Positions 18,351 through 28,323 of a stretch of 64,000 nucleotides of DNA are shown in pieces (within the stretch, counting starts at the first letter, position 1; each line of letters begins with the position of its first letter). The notes beneath the pieces were generated by a model, which saw nothing but the letters and a program-made list of their open reading frames with translations, did no database searches and was not told the DNA's origin. The translations under genes were made by a program, and so were the position numbers. The stretch spans positions 118,031 to 182,030 of the forward strand of contig NZ_CP045405.1 in assembly GCF_009363715.1 (NCBI RefSeq). The letters are read 5' to 3'. This DNA is from Roseovarius sp. THAF9. Lineage in GTDB: Bacteria > Pseudomonadota > Alphaproteobacteria > Rhodobacterales > Rhodobacteraceae.

Positions 18351-18835
18351 TGCGACGTTGGCTGATCCTCTTTCTGCTCATGGCCGGCGCGGCTGGAGTC
18401 GGCGCCTGGATGATGGCGGGAGGGACATCCGGCACCTCCGCCACGCCGGAACCGCCGCAGTCTGTCGATCTCGCCGAGGGCGCAGAATTCTATCAGGAGT
18501 ATTGCGCCTCTTGCCACGGCGCCGATCTCGAGGGACAGGCCGGATGGCGCTCGGCCGGAGAGGATGGCATCCTGCCCGCACCCCCGCATGACGAAACCGG
18601 TCACACCTGGCATCATCCTGATAGTATTCTGTTCGACTATACCAAGCTCGGCGGAAAGAAGACCCTCGCGAAGCAGGGTGTGGATTTCCAAAGCGGCATG
18701 CCCGGTTTTGGCAATGAGCTGACCGATGCGCAGATCTGGAACATCCTCGCCTTCATCAAATCCACATGGCCCGACCGTCAGCGGGAGGTCCAGGCCGCCC
18801 GCAGCGAAGCGGAACAGCAAAAAAGAGGAGACTGA
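18347..18835 (+). CDS. c-type cytochrome, CASCH haem site
   Basis: A 162-residue protein with an N-terminal helix, then haem motif CASCH (C53, C56, H57) and the characteristic GADLEGQAGWR, PAPPHDETGHTWHHPD and MPGFGNELTDAQIWNIL segments; the Met in MPGF is the likely axial ligand. It shares ATGA with the oxidase stop. A paralogue with the same SCHGANLEGQ and HDASGHTWHHPD motifs is at 34369-34794, again within an oxidase operon, so the cytochrome and oxidase are probably redox partners. Confidence 0.9.
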   Translation: MMRRWLILFLLMAGAAGVGAWMMAGGTSGTSATPEPPQSVDLAEGAEFYQEYCASCHGADLEGQAGWRSAGEDGILPAPPHDETGHTWHHPDSILFDYTKLGGKKTLAKQGVDFQSGMPGFGNELTDAQIWNILAFIKSTWPDRQREVQAARSEAEQQKRGD

Positions 18836-18837
18836 AA

Positions 18838-19563
18838 ATGAAATCGCTTCGACTGGCAGTGCTCGCCATTAGCATCCTGTTGCCGCTTTCCGCGTTCGCA
18901 CAGGAGCTGAGCGAGGAACGCGTCAAGGAACTGGCCTTGGAAGCGATTCTGGAAAACCCCCAGATCATCATGGAAGCGGTGCAGCTTCTCGAACAGCAGG
19001 AAGCGACCGCGCAGGCAGAGGCCACGACCGACGTGCTCAAGGAACAACGCCAGCTCTTGGAACAGGATCCGAACGCACCGGTGCTGGGCAATCCTGACGG
19101 GGACGTCACTGTTGTGGAGTTTTTCGACTACAACTGTCCCTATTGCCGCAGGGCCATGTCGGAGGTTGAAGGTTTGATCGAGGCGGACCTGAATGTGCGG
19201 TTCGTCTTTCGCGAATGGCCGATACTCGGCGACGGGTCGGTCTTTGCGGCGAAGGCGGCCTTGGCGGCACGCAATCAGAACAAGTATGAGGAATTCCACT
19301 GGGCGTTGATGGGCATGGCGGAACGTGCGCAAGAGGCGTCTGTCCTGCGGATCGCCGAAGAAATCGGCCTTGACGTGGACCAGCTGCGTTCGGACATGGA
19401 GGCGCCGGAAGTCCAGGCGCACATCGACGAATCGATGCGGCTGGCGCAGGCGTTGGGTTTCAACGGCACACCGTCCTTCGTGATCGGCGACAACCTGGTT
19501 CCCGGTTTGATCGAACAAGACCAACTGGAAGCCTTGGTCGATGAGGCCCGCGAAAGGGAATGA
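18838..19563 (+). CDS. DsbA-family thiol:disulfide protein
   Basis: A 241-residue periplasmic protein. The signal peptide is MKSLRLAVLAISILLPLSAF; a helical N-terminal extension (about 25-75) precedes the thioredoxin fold with active site CPYC (C100, C103). The cis-Pro loop GFNGTPSFVIG lies near the C-terminus. The long N-terminal helix resembles ScsC/Com1-like DsbA proteins, some of which support copper tolerance by refolding oxidised proteins. The start at 18838 follows AGAGGAGA three bases after the cytochrome stop. Last gene of this plus-strand unit. Confidence 0.9.
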   Translation: MKSLRLAVLAISILLPLSAFAQELSEERVKELALEAILENPQIIMEAVQLLEQQEATAQAEATTDVLKEQRQLLEQDPNAPVLGNPDGDVTVVEFFDYNCPYCRRAMSEVEGLIEADLNVRFVFREWPILGDGSVFAAKAALAARNQNKYEEFHWALMGMAERAQEASVLRIAEEIGLDVDQLRSDMEAPEVQAHIDESMRLAQALGFNGTPSFVIGDNLVPGLIEQDQLEALVDEARERE

Positions 19564-19616
19564 ACCTCATGCGACGATGGAGAACTGGCGCCAGAATTGC
19601 CCGGCACCGGTGATCT

Positions 19617-19823
19617 TCAGGTCGTCGAAGCAGCCGTGACACCGTAACCGGCATTTCGGATCGCCTCCGTCAGGACGTGCTCGTTCAGCACGCTATCAAC
19701 CTCGACTTGCCGCGTACCCGTATCGCAGGTCACGGACGATGTTGGGTCTATCGCCTTGATCGCCTTTTCGATCGTTGCGGTGCAATGGCCGCAACTCATA
19801 TCCGGAACCTTGAAGCTGCGCAT
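19617..19823 (-). CDS. copZ: Copper chaperone CopZ
   Basis: A 68-residue single HMA domain with the Cu(I) motif MSCGHC (C11, C14) and the beta-alpha-beta-beta-alpha-beta pattern ending in AIRNAGYGV. It carries Cu(I) in the cytoplasm to the ATPase. It is divergent from the CopA gene at 19961; two CueR-type operators lie in the 137-nt gap, one facing each gene. CTGGAGAA precedes the ATG. Confidence 0.93.
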   Translation of the reverse strand: MRSFKVPDMSCGHCTATIEKAIKAIDPTSSVTCDTGTRQVEVDSVLNEHVLTEAIRNAGYGVTAASTT

Positions 19824-19848
19824 ATCTGTTTTCTCCAGTTCTCGGCAT

Positions 19849-19879
19849 TAGATGCCTGCTTCCTGCATGGGAAGGTCAA
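19849..19879 (-). promoter_or_regulatory. CueR-type operator/promoter of copZ
   Basis: On the minus strand: TTGACC (19874-19879), 19-nt spacer TTCCCATGCAGGAAGCAGG containing the TTCC/GGAA dyad, then CATCTA (19849-19854) or ATCTAA one base along. The long spacer and dyad fit MerR-family activation by CueR, encoded at 22.5 kb. It is 26 nt from the copZ ATG. Confidence 0.75.
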
Positions 19880-19903
19880 GGGCGAAAAAATATCCCGACA
19901 TTG

Positions 19904-19934
19904 TTGACCTTCCAGCGGGGGGAAGCCTTAGATA
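19904..19934 (+). promoter_or_regulatory. CueR-type operator/promoter of copA and cueR
   Basis: TTGACC (19904-19909), 19-nt spacer TTCCAGCGGGGGGAAGCCT and TAGATA (19929-19934). The dyad TTCC...GGAA is centred in the spacer. It lies 26 nt before the CopA start and points to it. It probably transcribes copA, cueR and perhaps the channel gene. Confidence 0.85.
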
Positions 19935-19960
19935 TCTTTCAGTAGATGAAGGAGACGTTC

Positions 19961-22480
<2,520 letters not shown>

Positions 22481-22493
22481 GGAGGATCATGGA

Positions 22494-22913
22494 ATGAATA
22501 TCGGAGATGTCGCCGACCTTTCCGGGCTGCCCGCCAAGACGATCCGCTATTACGAAGATATCGGACTGGTCAAGCCCTTGCGCAGTTCGAACGGTTATCG
22601 CACGTTCCGTGAAAGTGACGCGCACAAGCTGGCGTTTCTGGGACGCGCCCGTGCGCTCGGTTTCACAATTGAAGATTGCCGTAATCTTCTTGCGCTCTAC
22701 GAAGACGAAAAACGTGCCAGCGCCGAGGTGAAGGAGATCGCCAAGCAACATCTTGAGCGAATCGACGGCAAGATCGCCGAGTTAAAGGAAATGCGAGCGA
22801 CACTCGCGCATCTCGTCGAGGAGTGTGCCGGAGATCATCGCCCGGACTGCCCGATCCTGGCCGATCTGGCCATGAAACGGCGCGACGAGGACGACCGGCG
22901 CAAATCAACTTAG
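22494..22913 (+). CDS. cueR: Cu(I)-responsive MerR-family regulator CueR
   Basis: A 139-residue MerR-type activator. The winged helix (VADLSGLPAKTIRYYEDIGL) is followed by the dimerisation helix and a metal loop with C111 and C119 (ECAGDHRPDCPIL), the two Cu(I) ligands of CueR. S76 in RASAEV matches the Ser that marks monovalent-metal sensors. It lies directly after copA (AAGGAGGATC ribosome site). Five operators with the TTGACC/19-nt dyad pattern in this window are its likely targets. Confidence 0.93.
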   Translation: MNIGDVADLSGLPAKTIRYYEDIGLVKPLRSSNGYRTFRESDAHKLAFLGRARALGFTIEDCRNLLALYEDEKRASAEVKEIAKQHLERIDGKIAELKEMRATLAHLVEECAGDHRPDCPILADLAMKRRDEDDRRKST

Positions 22914-22927
22914 TTGGGTCCGAAGAC

Positions 22928-23344
22928 GTGGTTTGGGCCATCCTTCTGGTTGTCGTTCTATTCGGGTCGAGCGGGCTGGTGCACGTCCGTGCGATGACCC
23001 TTGTGATGAACCGGGCGCGTGGGACGCCGTCCACACAGTCCGCACGTCTCCTTTTTGCTCTTTATACGCTTGCGCTTGCCCACATCATTGAAGCCGGACT
23101 TTATGCCCTCGGCTTCAGTTTCGGTGAACTCATCGGTATCGGCGGCTTTGAACAGGAGAACATCGACACGTTTATGGACGTTTTCTACTTTTCCCTGGTC
23201 AACTATTCGTCCCTCGGCCTCGGCGATATCTATCCCACGGACCATCTGCGTTTTCTGGCCGGTGCCGAGGCCCTGAATGGCTTTCTCCTAATTAGTTGCT
23301 CGGCCTCCACCATCTTTCTCGTGGTTACGAGAGGGAAGGACTAG
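22928..23344 (+). CDS. Two-helix ion channel protein, K+-channel-like
   Basis: A membrane protein of about 138 residues with a first helix (VVWAILLVVVLFGSSGLVHV), central helices and a pore-like segment FSLVNYSSLGLGDIYPTDH before the last helix (GFLLISCSASTIFLVV). The filter SLGLGD deviates from the usual TVGYGD of K+ channels. The GTG at 22928 is taken as start; TTG codons just upstream are alternatives. It follows cueR by 14 nt. Whether it passes K+, another monovalent ion or copper is not known. Confidence 0.7.
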   Translation: MVWAILLVVVLFGSSGLVHVRAMTLVMNRARGTPSTQSARLLFALYTLALAHIIEAGLYALGFSFGELIGIGGFEQENIDTFMDVFYFSLVNYSSLGLGDIYPTDHLRFLAGAEALNGFLLISCSASTIFLVVTRGKD

Positions 23345-23361
23345 AAGCCTCAGATGACTTA

Positions 23362-24415
23362 AAGCTTTTCGATCAAAGTTTGAATCGGAGGGATTCCCCT
23401 GAGGTCGGATTTGTGATTCACCCTTTGTGGGAGGATCAGGACCATGCCAGCACCGTTGCCAAAGGAACTCCGAGATCGTTTCTTGCGATTGATCGAAGAA
23501 GGGCTGTCAGGCAGGGAGGCGTCACGCCGTCTTCAGGTTTCTGCGGCAACTGGCGCACGCTGGAGGCGGCAAATACATGCCTCCGGCGCGGTCCACATTG
23601 CGCGGATGGGGCGTCCACGTGGCGGCGGAAAGTTGGCGCCCCATGTTGAGTTCTTCCGAGAGTTGGTGGCGCAAGACCCTGACATAACCCTGTTCGAGCT
23701 GCGCGATGCGCTTGCCGATGCCGAGGGGATCACGGTTCATCATTCAGCCGTTGCCAGTTTGCTGAAGCGCCTTGGCTTCACGCACAAAAAAAGTCGCTGG
23801 TGGCCACCGAACGCCGCCGCGCCAAGGTAAGACGCCGGCGCGACGACTGGGCCGCCTATCGTTCTCCGGCCATCACCCGTATGCCAGACCACGTGGTTTT
23901 CATTGACGAAACAGCGGTGAAGACGAACCTCACCCGGCTCCGAGGCTGGGCACCCCAAGGGGAACGCCTGACCATGGACGCGCCTTTTGGAAATTGGGGA
24001 ACACAAACATTGATCGCGGGGCTGACCAGCGACGCGCTGATCGCGCCATGGGTCATCAGGGGCGCAATGGACGGTCCGGCCTTCGCTGCCTACATCCGAG
24101 AAGTCCTCGTCAAGGAAATCGCACCCGGCACCGTGGTCATCCTCGACAACCTGGCCACACATCGCAACAAAGAGGCGGCACAAGCCCTGCGCGACCATGG
24201 CTGCTGGTTTCTATACCTGCCGCCATACTCGCCCGACTTGAATCCCATAGAACAAGCCTTCTTGAAACTGAAAGCCCACTTGCGACGGATCGGAGCAAGA
24301 ACCTTCACCGAACTCTTCGAGGCGATCCGAGAAATCTGCGATCTCTACGACCCAGAAGAGTGCTGGAACTACTTCAAGGCCGCCGGATATGTCTCAAACT
24401 AATCTCGAAACGCTT
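23362..24415 (+). mobile_element. IS630-family insertion sequence
   Basis: The element is 1054 bp, inserted at a TA dinucleotide that is duplicated (23360-23361 and 24416-24417). The ends begin AAGC and run as imperfect inverted repeats sharing TTTCGA and AGTTTGA. One transposase gene in two frames fills it. It separates the channel gene from the DUF305 gene. Confidence 0.88.
23444..24402 (+). CDS. IS630-family transposase made by frameshifting
   Basis: The first frame (23444-23830) carries the helix-turn-helix domains (EEGLSGREASRRLQVSAATG and a second winged helix GITVHHSAVASLLKRLGFTH). The second frame (to 24402) carries the DDE domain: HVVFIDETAVKTN, VILDNLATHRN and YLPPYSPDLNPIEQAFLKLK. 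The frames overlap at CACAAAAAAAGTCG near 23785; a -1 slip on seven A joins H-K-K to KSLVATERRRAK, the usual programmed arrangement in this group. Confidence 0.88.
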
Positions 24416-24431
24416 TAATGCCCGGAAAATC

Positions 24432-24462
24432 TGGAACCCTCCAGCGCTGGATGGTTGTTGTT
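24432..24462 (+). promoter_or_regulatory. Diverged CueR-type operator candidate upstream of DUF305 gene
   Basis: TGGAAC (24432-24437), then 19 nt containing the dyad CCTCCAGCGCTGGATGG, then GTTGTT. The dyad and spacing resemble the CueR boxes, but -35 and -10 are poor. It is 41 nt before the DUF305 ATG and 17 nt inside the IS630 border. Confidence 0.35.
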
Positions 24463-24502
24463 GCTATGTCCGCGACGACAGTGAAAGCAGAAGGAGTACA
24501 AC

Positions 24503-25372
24503 ATGTCATATTGGAGATTTGCAGCCATGATTGCGACCTCCACGGTTGTAATGTTCGGACTTATGTATTTGAATACTTACCTCATTTCCCACGTTTTCTG
24601 GTCCGAAACCCGGGCTTACATGGCACTGCTGATGGGCGCGACGATGGCGTTCATTATGCTGGCCTTCATGCTCTCGATGTATTCACGCAAGGCGATCAAT
24701 ACGGCGATTTTCGCGGGAGCTGCCATCGCTTTCGCCGGGTCGCTCTGGCTCGTGCGCAGCCAGGCGACGGTTGGCGATACCAGTTTCATGCGCGCGATGA
24801 TCCCGCACCATTCGATCGCGATCATGACGTCGAGCAGGGCCAACATCTCCGATCCCCGGGTGCGCAAGCTGGCGGACGAGATTATCTATGCGCAGGACAA
24901 GGAAATCGCTGAAATGCGCTATCTCATCAACGAGATGGAGGCCTCGGGTGACGTATCCGAGCCTGAGAAACCCGTGAGCCCTCGCATCGTGAACCTCGAC
25001 GAAGCCCTTTCTACCGCGAACATAGCCGTGCTCGATCCCGGTTTCCTGACCGAGGAGGAGATCGCTCAGCTTCTGCCCAATGGCGCGGCCTGCACCTTCA
25101 ACTACACCACTGGCAGTCCGGCTTCTCTGGCACTTGGCGAAGTGAATGGTGAGGCCGTCGGGCTGGTCAAGCTGAGCGGCGACCTCGTGCGGATCGACCA
25201 AGGTGCGGCCGGGGAACTAGGCACCGAGGGTCTGGCGATCCTTCTCACCGCCGCCGAGGACGGAGCGGCGCTTGACTCGGTGGGCAGCAAGCCGGTCGAG
25301 GCGACGATGACGCTGGAGCTCGACGCCGGTCTCTACGCCGGCTACCGCGGCTTCTACAGCTGCGGGGGCTGA
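24503..25372 (+). CDS. Membrane-anchored DUF305 protein
   Basis: A 289-residue protein. Three N-terminal helices (about 5-27, 37-58, 64-84) lead into a DUF305 domain with its hallmark MIPHHSIAIMTSSRAN and a helical KEIAEMRYLINEME. A C-terminal domain (about 165-289) contains CTFNYTTGSPASLALG and ends YRGFYSCGG. DUF305 is a small ferritin-like helical fold often found in copper loci; metal binding is suspected but not established. AGAAGGAG precedes the ATG. The stop is one base before the next gene. Confidence 0.85.
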   Translation: MSYWRFAAMIATSTVVMFGLMYLNTYLISHVFWSETRAYMALLMGATMAFIMLAFMLSMYSRKAINTAIFAGAAIAFAGSLWLVRSQATVGDTSFMRAMIPHHSIAIMTSSRANISDPRVRKLADEIIYAQDKEIAEMRYLINEMEASGDVSEPEKPVSPRIVNLDEALSTANIAVLDPGFLTEEEIAQLLPNGAACTFNYTTGSPASLALGEVNGEAVGLVKLSGDLVRIDQGAAGELGTEGLAILLTAAEDGAALDSVGSKPVEATMTLELDAGLYAGYRGFYSCGG

Positions 25373-25373
25373 C

Positions 25374-26138
25374 ATGGACCAGCAGGCAACTCCGAGCACG
25401 GCGAAGCTCTATCGCATGGTGATGCCGGGTCATCTCTGTCCCTATGGCCTGAAGTCGAAGGATCTTCTTGAAAGGGAGGGGTATGAGGTCGAGGACCACC
25501 ATCTCACCACCCGGGAGGACACCGATGCCTTCATGGAACAGCACAGCGTCGAGACCACGCCACAGACTTTCATCGACGGTGAGCGGATCGGTGGTTACGA
25601 GGCTTTGCGAGTGCACTTCGGCAACGACAATACGGAAGGCGACGAAACCAGTTATCGGCCAGTCATTGCGATCTTCTCGGTCGCGTTTTTCTTAGCGCTC
25701 GGCCTCAGCTGGGCAAGCTTCGGTAGCATCTTCACGCTGCGCGCGGCGGAATGGTTCATCGCCATTTCCATGTGCTTTCTCGCCGTGCAGAAGCTGCAGG
25801 ATGTCGAGAGCTTCTCTACAATGTTCCTGAATTACGATCTACTGGCTCGCCGTTGGGTCCGATACGGCTACCTCTATCCATTTGGGGAAGCTTTCGCTGG
25901 TATCCTTATGGTTACTGGCGCTCTCACTTGGCTGTCGGCGCCGGTTGCGCTGTTCATTGGAACGGTGGGAGCTATAAGCGTTTTTAAGGCGGTCTATGTC
26001 GATAAACGCGAGCTTAAATGTGCCTGTGTGGGCGGTGACAGCAATGTGCCACTGGGTTTCATCTCTCTGACTGAAAACCTGATGATGATGCTCATGGGCA
26101 TCTGGATGCCAATTAAAGTGTTCGCGCTCGGATGGTAG
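25374..26138 (+). CDS. Glutaredoxin-MauE fusion membrane protein
   Basis: A 254-residue fusion. Residues about 10-85 form a glutaredoxin domain with LCPYGLKS (C22) and the TPQTFIDGERIGG cis-Pro loop. The rest is a MauE/DoxX-like membrane domain with four or five helices and a conserved ELKCACVGGDSNVPLG loop. MauE proteins help disulfide or cofactor assembly in the periplasm; fused to glutaredoxin the protein could move thiol reducing power across the membrane (inference). The end of a second copy lies at 30591-30865. Confidence 0.85.
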   Translation: MDQQATPSTAKLYRMVMPGHLCPYGLKSKDLLEREGYEVEDHHLTTREDTDAFMEQHSVETTPQTFIDGERIGGYEALRVHFGNDNTEGDETSYRPVIAIFSVAFFLALGLSWASFGSIFTLRAAEWFIAISMCFLAVQKLQDVESFSTMFLNYDLLARRWVRYGYLYPFGEAFAGILMVTGALTWLSAPVALFIGTVGAISVFKAVYVDKRELKCACVGGDSNVPLGFISLTENLMMMLMGIWMPIKVFALGW

Positions 26139-26142
26139 TAGT

Positions 26143-26170
26143 GTTCGGGTGGCAACCGCGCCACCCGAAC
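26143..26170. terminator. Bidirectional terminator between convergent operons
   Basis: A perfect 11-bp stem GTTCGGGTGGC / GCCACCCGAAC around the 6-nt loop AACCGC. It lies between the converging stops at 26138 and 26181. There is no long T-run, so efficiency is uncertain. Confidence 0.7.
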
Positions 26171-26180
26171 ATCTAAGTGA

Positions 26181-26906
26181 TTATTTCATCTGCGTGACAG
26201 TAAGCTTTCCCTCAACCCGGTCGGCAACGAACTCGATTTCCTGACCCTCCGCCATCTTGGCCATCATTGCTTCGTCAGCGCGGAACACCATGGTCATCGC
26301 GGGCATATCAAGGTTGACGAGAGGGCCGTGAATGATTGTGACTTTGCCGGCCTCCGCGTCGATTTTCTTGATGGTCCCGCTCGTGTACTCCACGTCAGCC
26401 TGAGCTATCTGGTCACCGACCGCGACCTCACGGTGCATGCCGGCTTCGTAGTGGCCCGGGATCAGGCATGCTGCTTCGAACGTACCGGAATTCGCGAAAG
26501 TCCAGACAACCTCACCCGACGCGCCCGCATCGAGACGGATACGGTTCGGATCGTCGTGTTCCATGTCCATCTTGGCCATTTCGATCTTGTGCTCGGCATT
26601 GCGCTCGACCGTGTCGAGTACGAACTCATGCTCCAACTCACCCTTGTTGGTGATGTTGAAGCGAATGGTTTCGCCCTCCTTGATATCCATCGGCTCGCTC
26701 TCGATCAGCATCTGGCCCTCATCGTTTTCGAGCAAAGTGACGTCGATTGTGCGATCCACCTTGGCGGGGTCACCCGGCATGCCGACCATCATTTCTGTCT
26801 GTTCGGTAGGCTGGTTTTCATCATGTCCACCGCCGTGCGTGCCTGTAGCATAGGCCTGTGTGGAAAGCGCGATCGCGAGGCTTGTTGTCAGAAGAAGGTT
26901 TTTCAT
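26181..26906 (-). CDS. Cupredoxin-CusF fusion, periplasmic copper-binding protein
   Basis: A 241-residue secreted protein with signal peptide MKNLLLTTSLAIALSTQAYA and a His-rich start (GTHGGGHDE). Residues about 45-160 are a cupredoxin of the CopI type with ligands ELEHEF (His), ACLIPGHYEAGM (Cys, His, Met). Residues about 170-241 are a CusF domain (SGTIKKIDAEAGKVTI, GPLVNLDMPAMTMVF) with the Met/Trp-type copper site region. The fusion would hold Cu(II) and Cu(I) in one molecule. It is downstream of the multicopper oxidase and TolC genes in the same direction. No CusA or CusB is present in the window. Confidence 0.85.
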   Translation of the reverse strand: MKNLLLTTSLAIALSTQAYATGTHGGGHDENQPTEQTEMMVGMPGDPAKVDRTIDVTLLENDEGQMLIESEPMDIKEGETIRFNITNKGELEHEFVLDTVERNAEHKIEMAKMDMEHDDPNRIRLDAGASGEVVWTFANSGTFEAACLIPGHYEAGMHREVAVGDQIAQADVEYTSGTIKKIDAEAGKVTIIHGPLVNLDMPAMTMVFRADEAMMAKMAEGQEIEFVADRVEGKLTVTQMK

Positions 26907-26952
26907 TTCATTTTCCTGTAGGTTGGTTTGGTTAGAGATGACGACGGGCTGC

Positions 26953-28311
26953 TCAGCCCTTCGAGGCTGGTTTCTGTGTGAGAATGGTCCTGGGGCTGTT
27001 GTTGGAGGCGAATTCAGGCAACTCGCCGGTCCATTCGTAGGCCATCTCGCCCGGGGGGTTCTCGTACCAGCCGGGATCGGAGTAATCGTCCGCGTCGATG
27101 CCGTCCCGCACCTTTACGACCGAAAACATGCCGCCCATCTCGATGGGGCCGTAAGGGCCCCAACCCGTCATCATCGGGATGGTATTGTCGGGCAGCGGCA
27201 TTTCCATTTTCGCCATCTCGCCCATCCCGTTCGTGCCCATAGGCATGTATTCCGGCTGGAACTGACGGATCTTCTGCGTCAGCGGCTTCTTGTTGACCCC
27301 GATGAACGTCGGCACGTCATGGCCCATGGCGTTCATCGTGTGGTGTGACTTGTGACAGTGGATCGCCCAGTCACCCAGATGGTCCGCGACGAACTCATAG
27401 GCGCGCATCGCGCCCACGGGGATGTCGATGCTCACCTCTGGCCATTGCGCTTCAGGCGACACCCAGCCGCCATCCGTGCAGGTGACCTTAAAGTCATAGC
27501 CGTGCATGTGGATGGGATGGTTTGTCATCGTCAGGTTGCCGACGCGCACACGCACCCGGTCTCCCTTGTTGACTACCAGAGGATCGATGTCGGGGAAGAT
27601 CCGGCTGTTCCAGGTCCACAAGTTGAAGTCGGTCATGGTCATGATGCGCGGCACGTAGGTGCCGGGATCAATGTCAAAGGCGTTGAGCATGATCAGGAAG
27701 TCACGATCCACCGGCATGAACGTTGGGTCCTTGGGATGGACCACGAACATGCCCATCATCCCCATCGCCATCTGCACCATTTCATCGCCATGCGGGTGAT
27801 ACATGAAGGTGCCGGATTTGATCAGGTCAAACTCGTAGACGTAGGTCTTGCCCGCCGGGATGCCGGGATGGCTCAGTCCGCTGACCCCGTCCATGCCGGA
27901 AGGCAGGATCATCCCGTGCCAATGAATCGTCGTCGCCTCGGGGAGCTTGTTGGTGACGTAGATGCGGACCCGGTCACCTTCGACCGCTTCGATCGTTGGA
28001 CCCGTGGACTGGCCGTTATAGCCCCACAAATGCGCGATCATTCCATCAGCGAGTTCGCGCTCGACCGGTTCGGCGACGAGGTGGAATTCCTTCACCCCGT
28101 TGTTCATCCGGTGCGGCAGGGTCCACCCGTTCAGCGTGACCACAGGCGTGTAGTCCGGCCCAGAATTGGGACGCGCCGTGATCGCCGTTGCCGCACTGTC
28201 CATCTGCGCAGCCTCTGGCAACCCCATGTTCAGGGTTTGACCCCAGGCTTTTGAAGAGACCAGCGTTGCACCTGCGGCGCCGGCTCCGAGTAATTGACGT
28301 CTATTCAGCAT
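26953..28311 (-). CDS. Multicopper oxidase
   Basis: A 452-residue periplasmic oxidase. N-terminal MLNRRQLLGAGAAGATL looks like a Tat signal. Copper ligands: HWHGM (about 130), MYHPHGDEM, HPIHMHGYDF and HCHKSHHTM (about 318). Unlike the other oxidases here, about 100 residues follow the last copper motif, including a Met-rich stretch (MPMGTNGMGEMAKMEM). It may oxidise Cu(I) or be a copper store. Lies between TolC and the cupredoxin-CusF gene with short gaps (12 and 46 nt), so one operon. Confidence 0.9.
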   Translation of the reverse strand: MLNRRQLLGAGAAGATLVSSKAWGQTLNMGLPEAAQMDSAATAITARPNSGPDYTPVVTLNGWTLPHRMNNGVKEFHLVAEPVERELADGMIAHLWGYNGQSTGPTIEAVEGDRVRIYVTNKLPEATTIHWHGMILPSGMDGVSGLSHPGIPAGKTYVYEFDLIKSGTFMYHPHGDEMVQMAMGMMGMFVVHPKDPTFMPVDRDFLIMLNAFDIDPGTYVPRIMTMTDFNLWTWNSRIFPDIDPLVVNKGDRVRVRVGNLTMTNHPIHMHGYDFKVTCTDGGWVSPEAQWPEVSIDIPVGAMRAYEFVADHLGDWAIHCHKSHHTMNAMGHDVPTFIGVNKKPLTQKIRQFQPEYMPMGTNGMGEMAKMEMPLPDNTIPMMTGWGPYGPIEMGGMFSVVKVRDGIDADDYSDPGWYENPPGEMAYEWTGELPEFASNNSPRTILTQKPASKG

Positions 28312-28323
28312 GTCATATTCCTT

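Noticed and set aside
27352..28254. 300-codon frame antisense to the multicopper oxidase
   Set aside because: His/Arg/Asp-rich shadow of the oxidase; the copper motifs on the minus strand settle the case.
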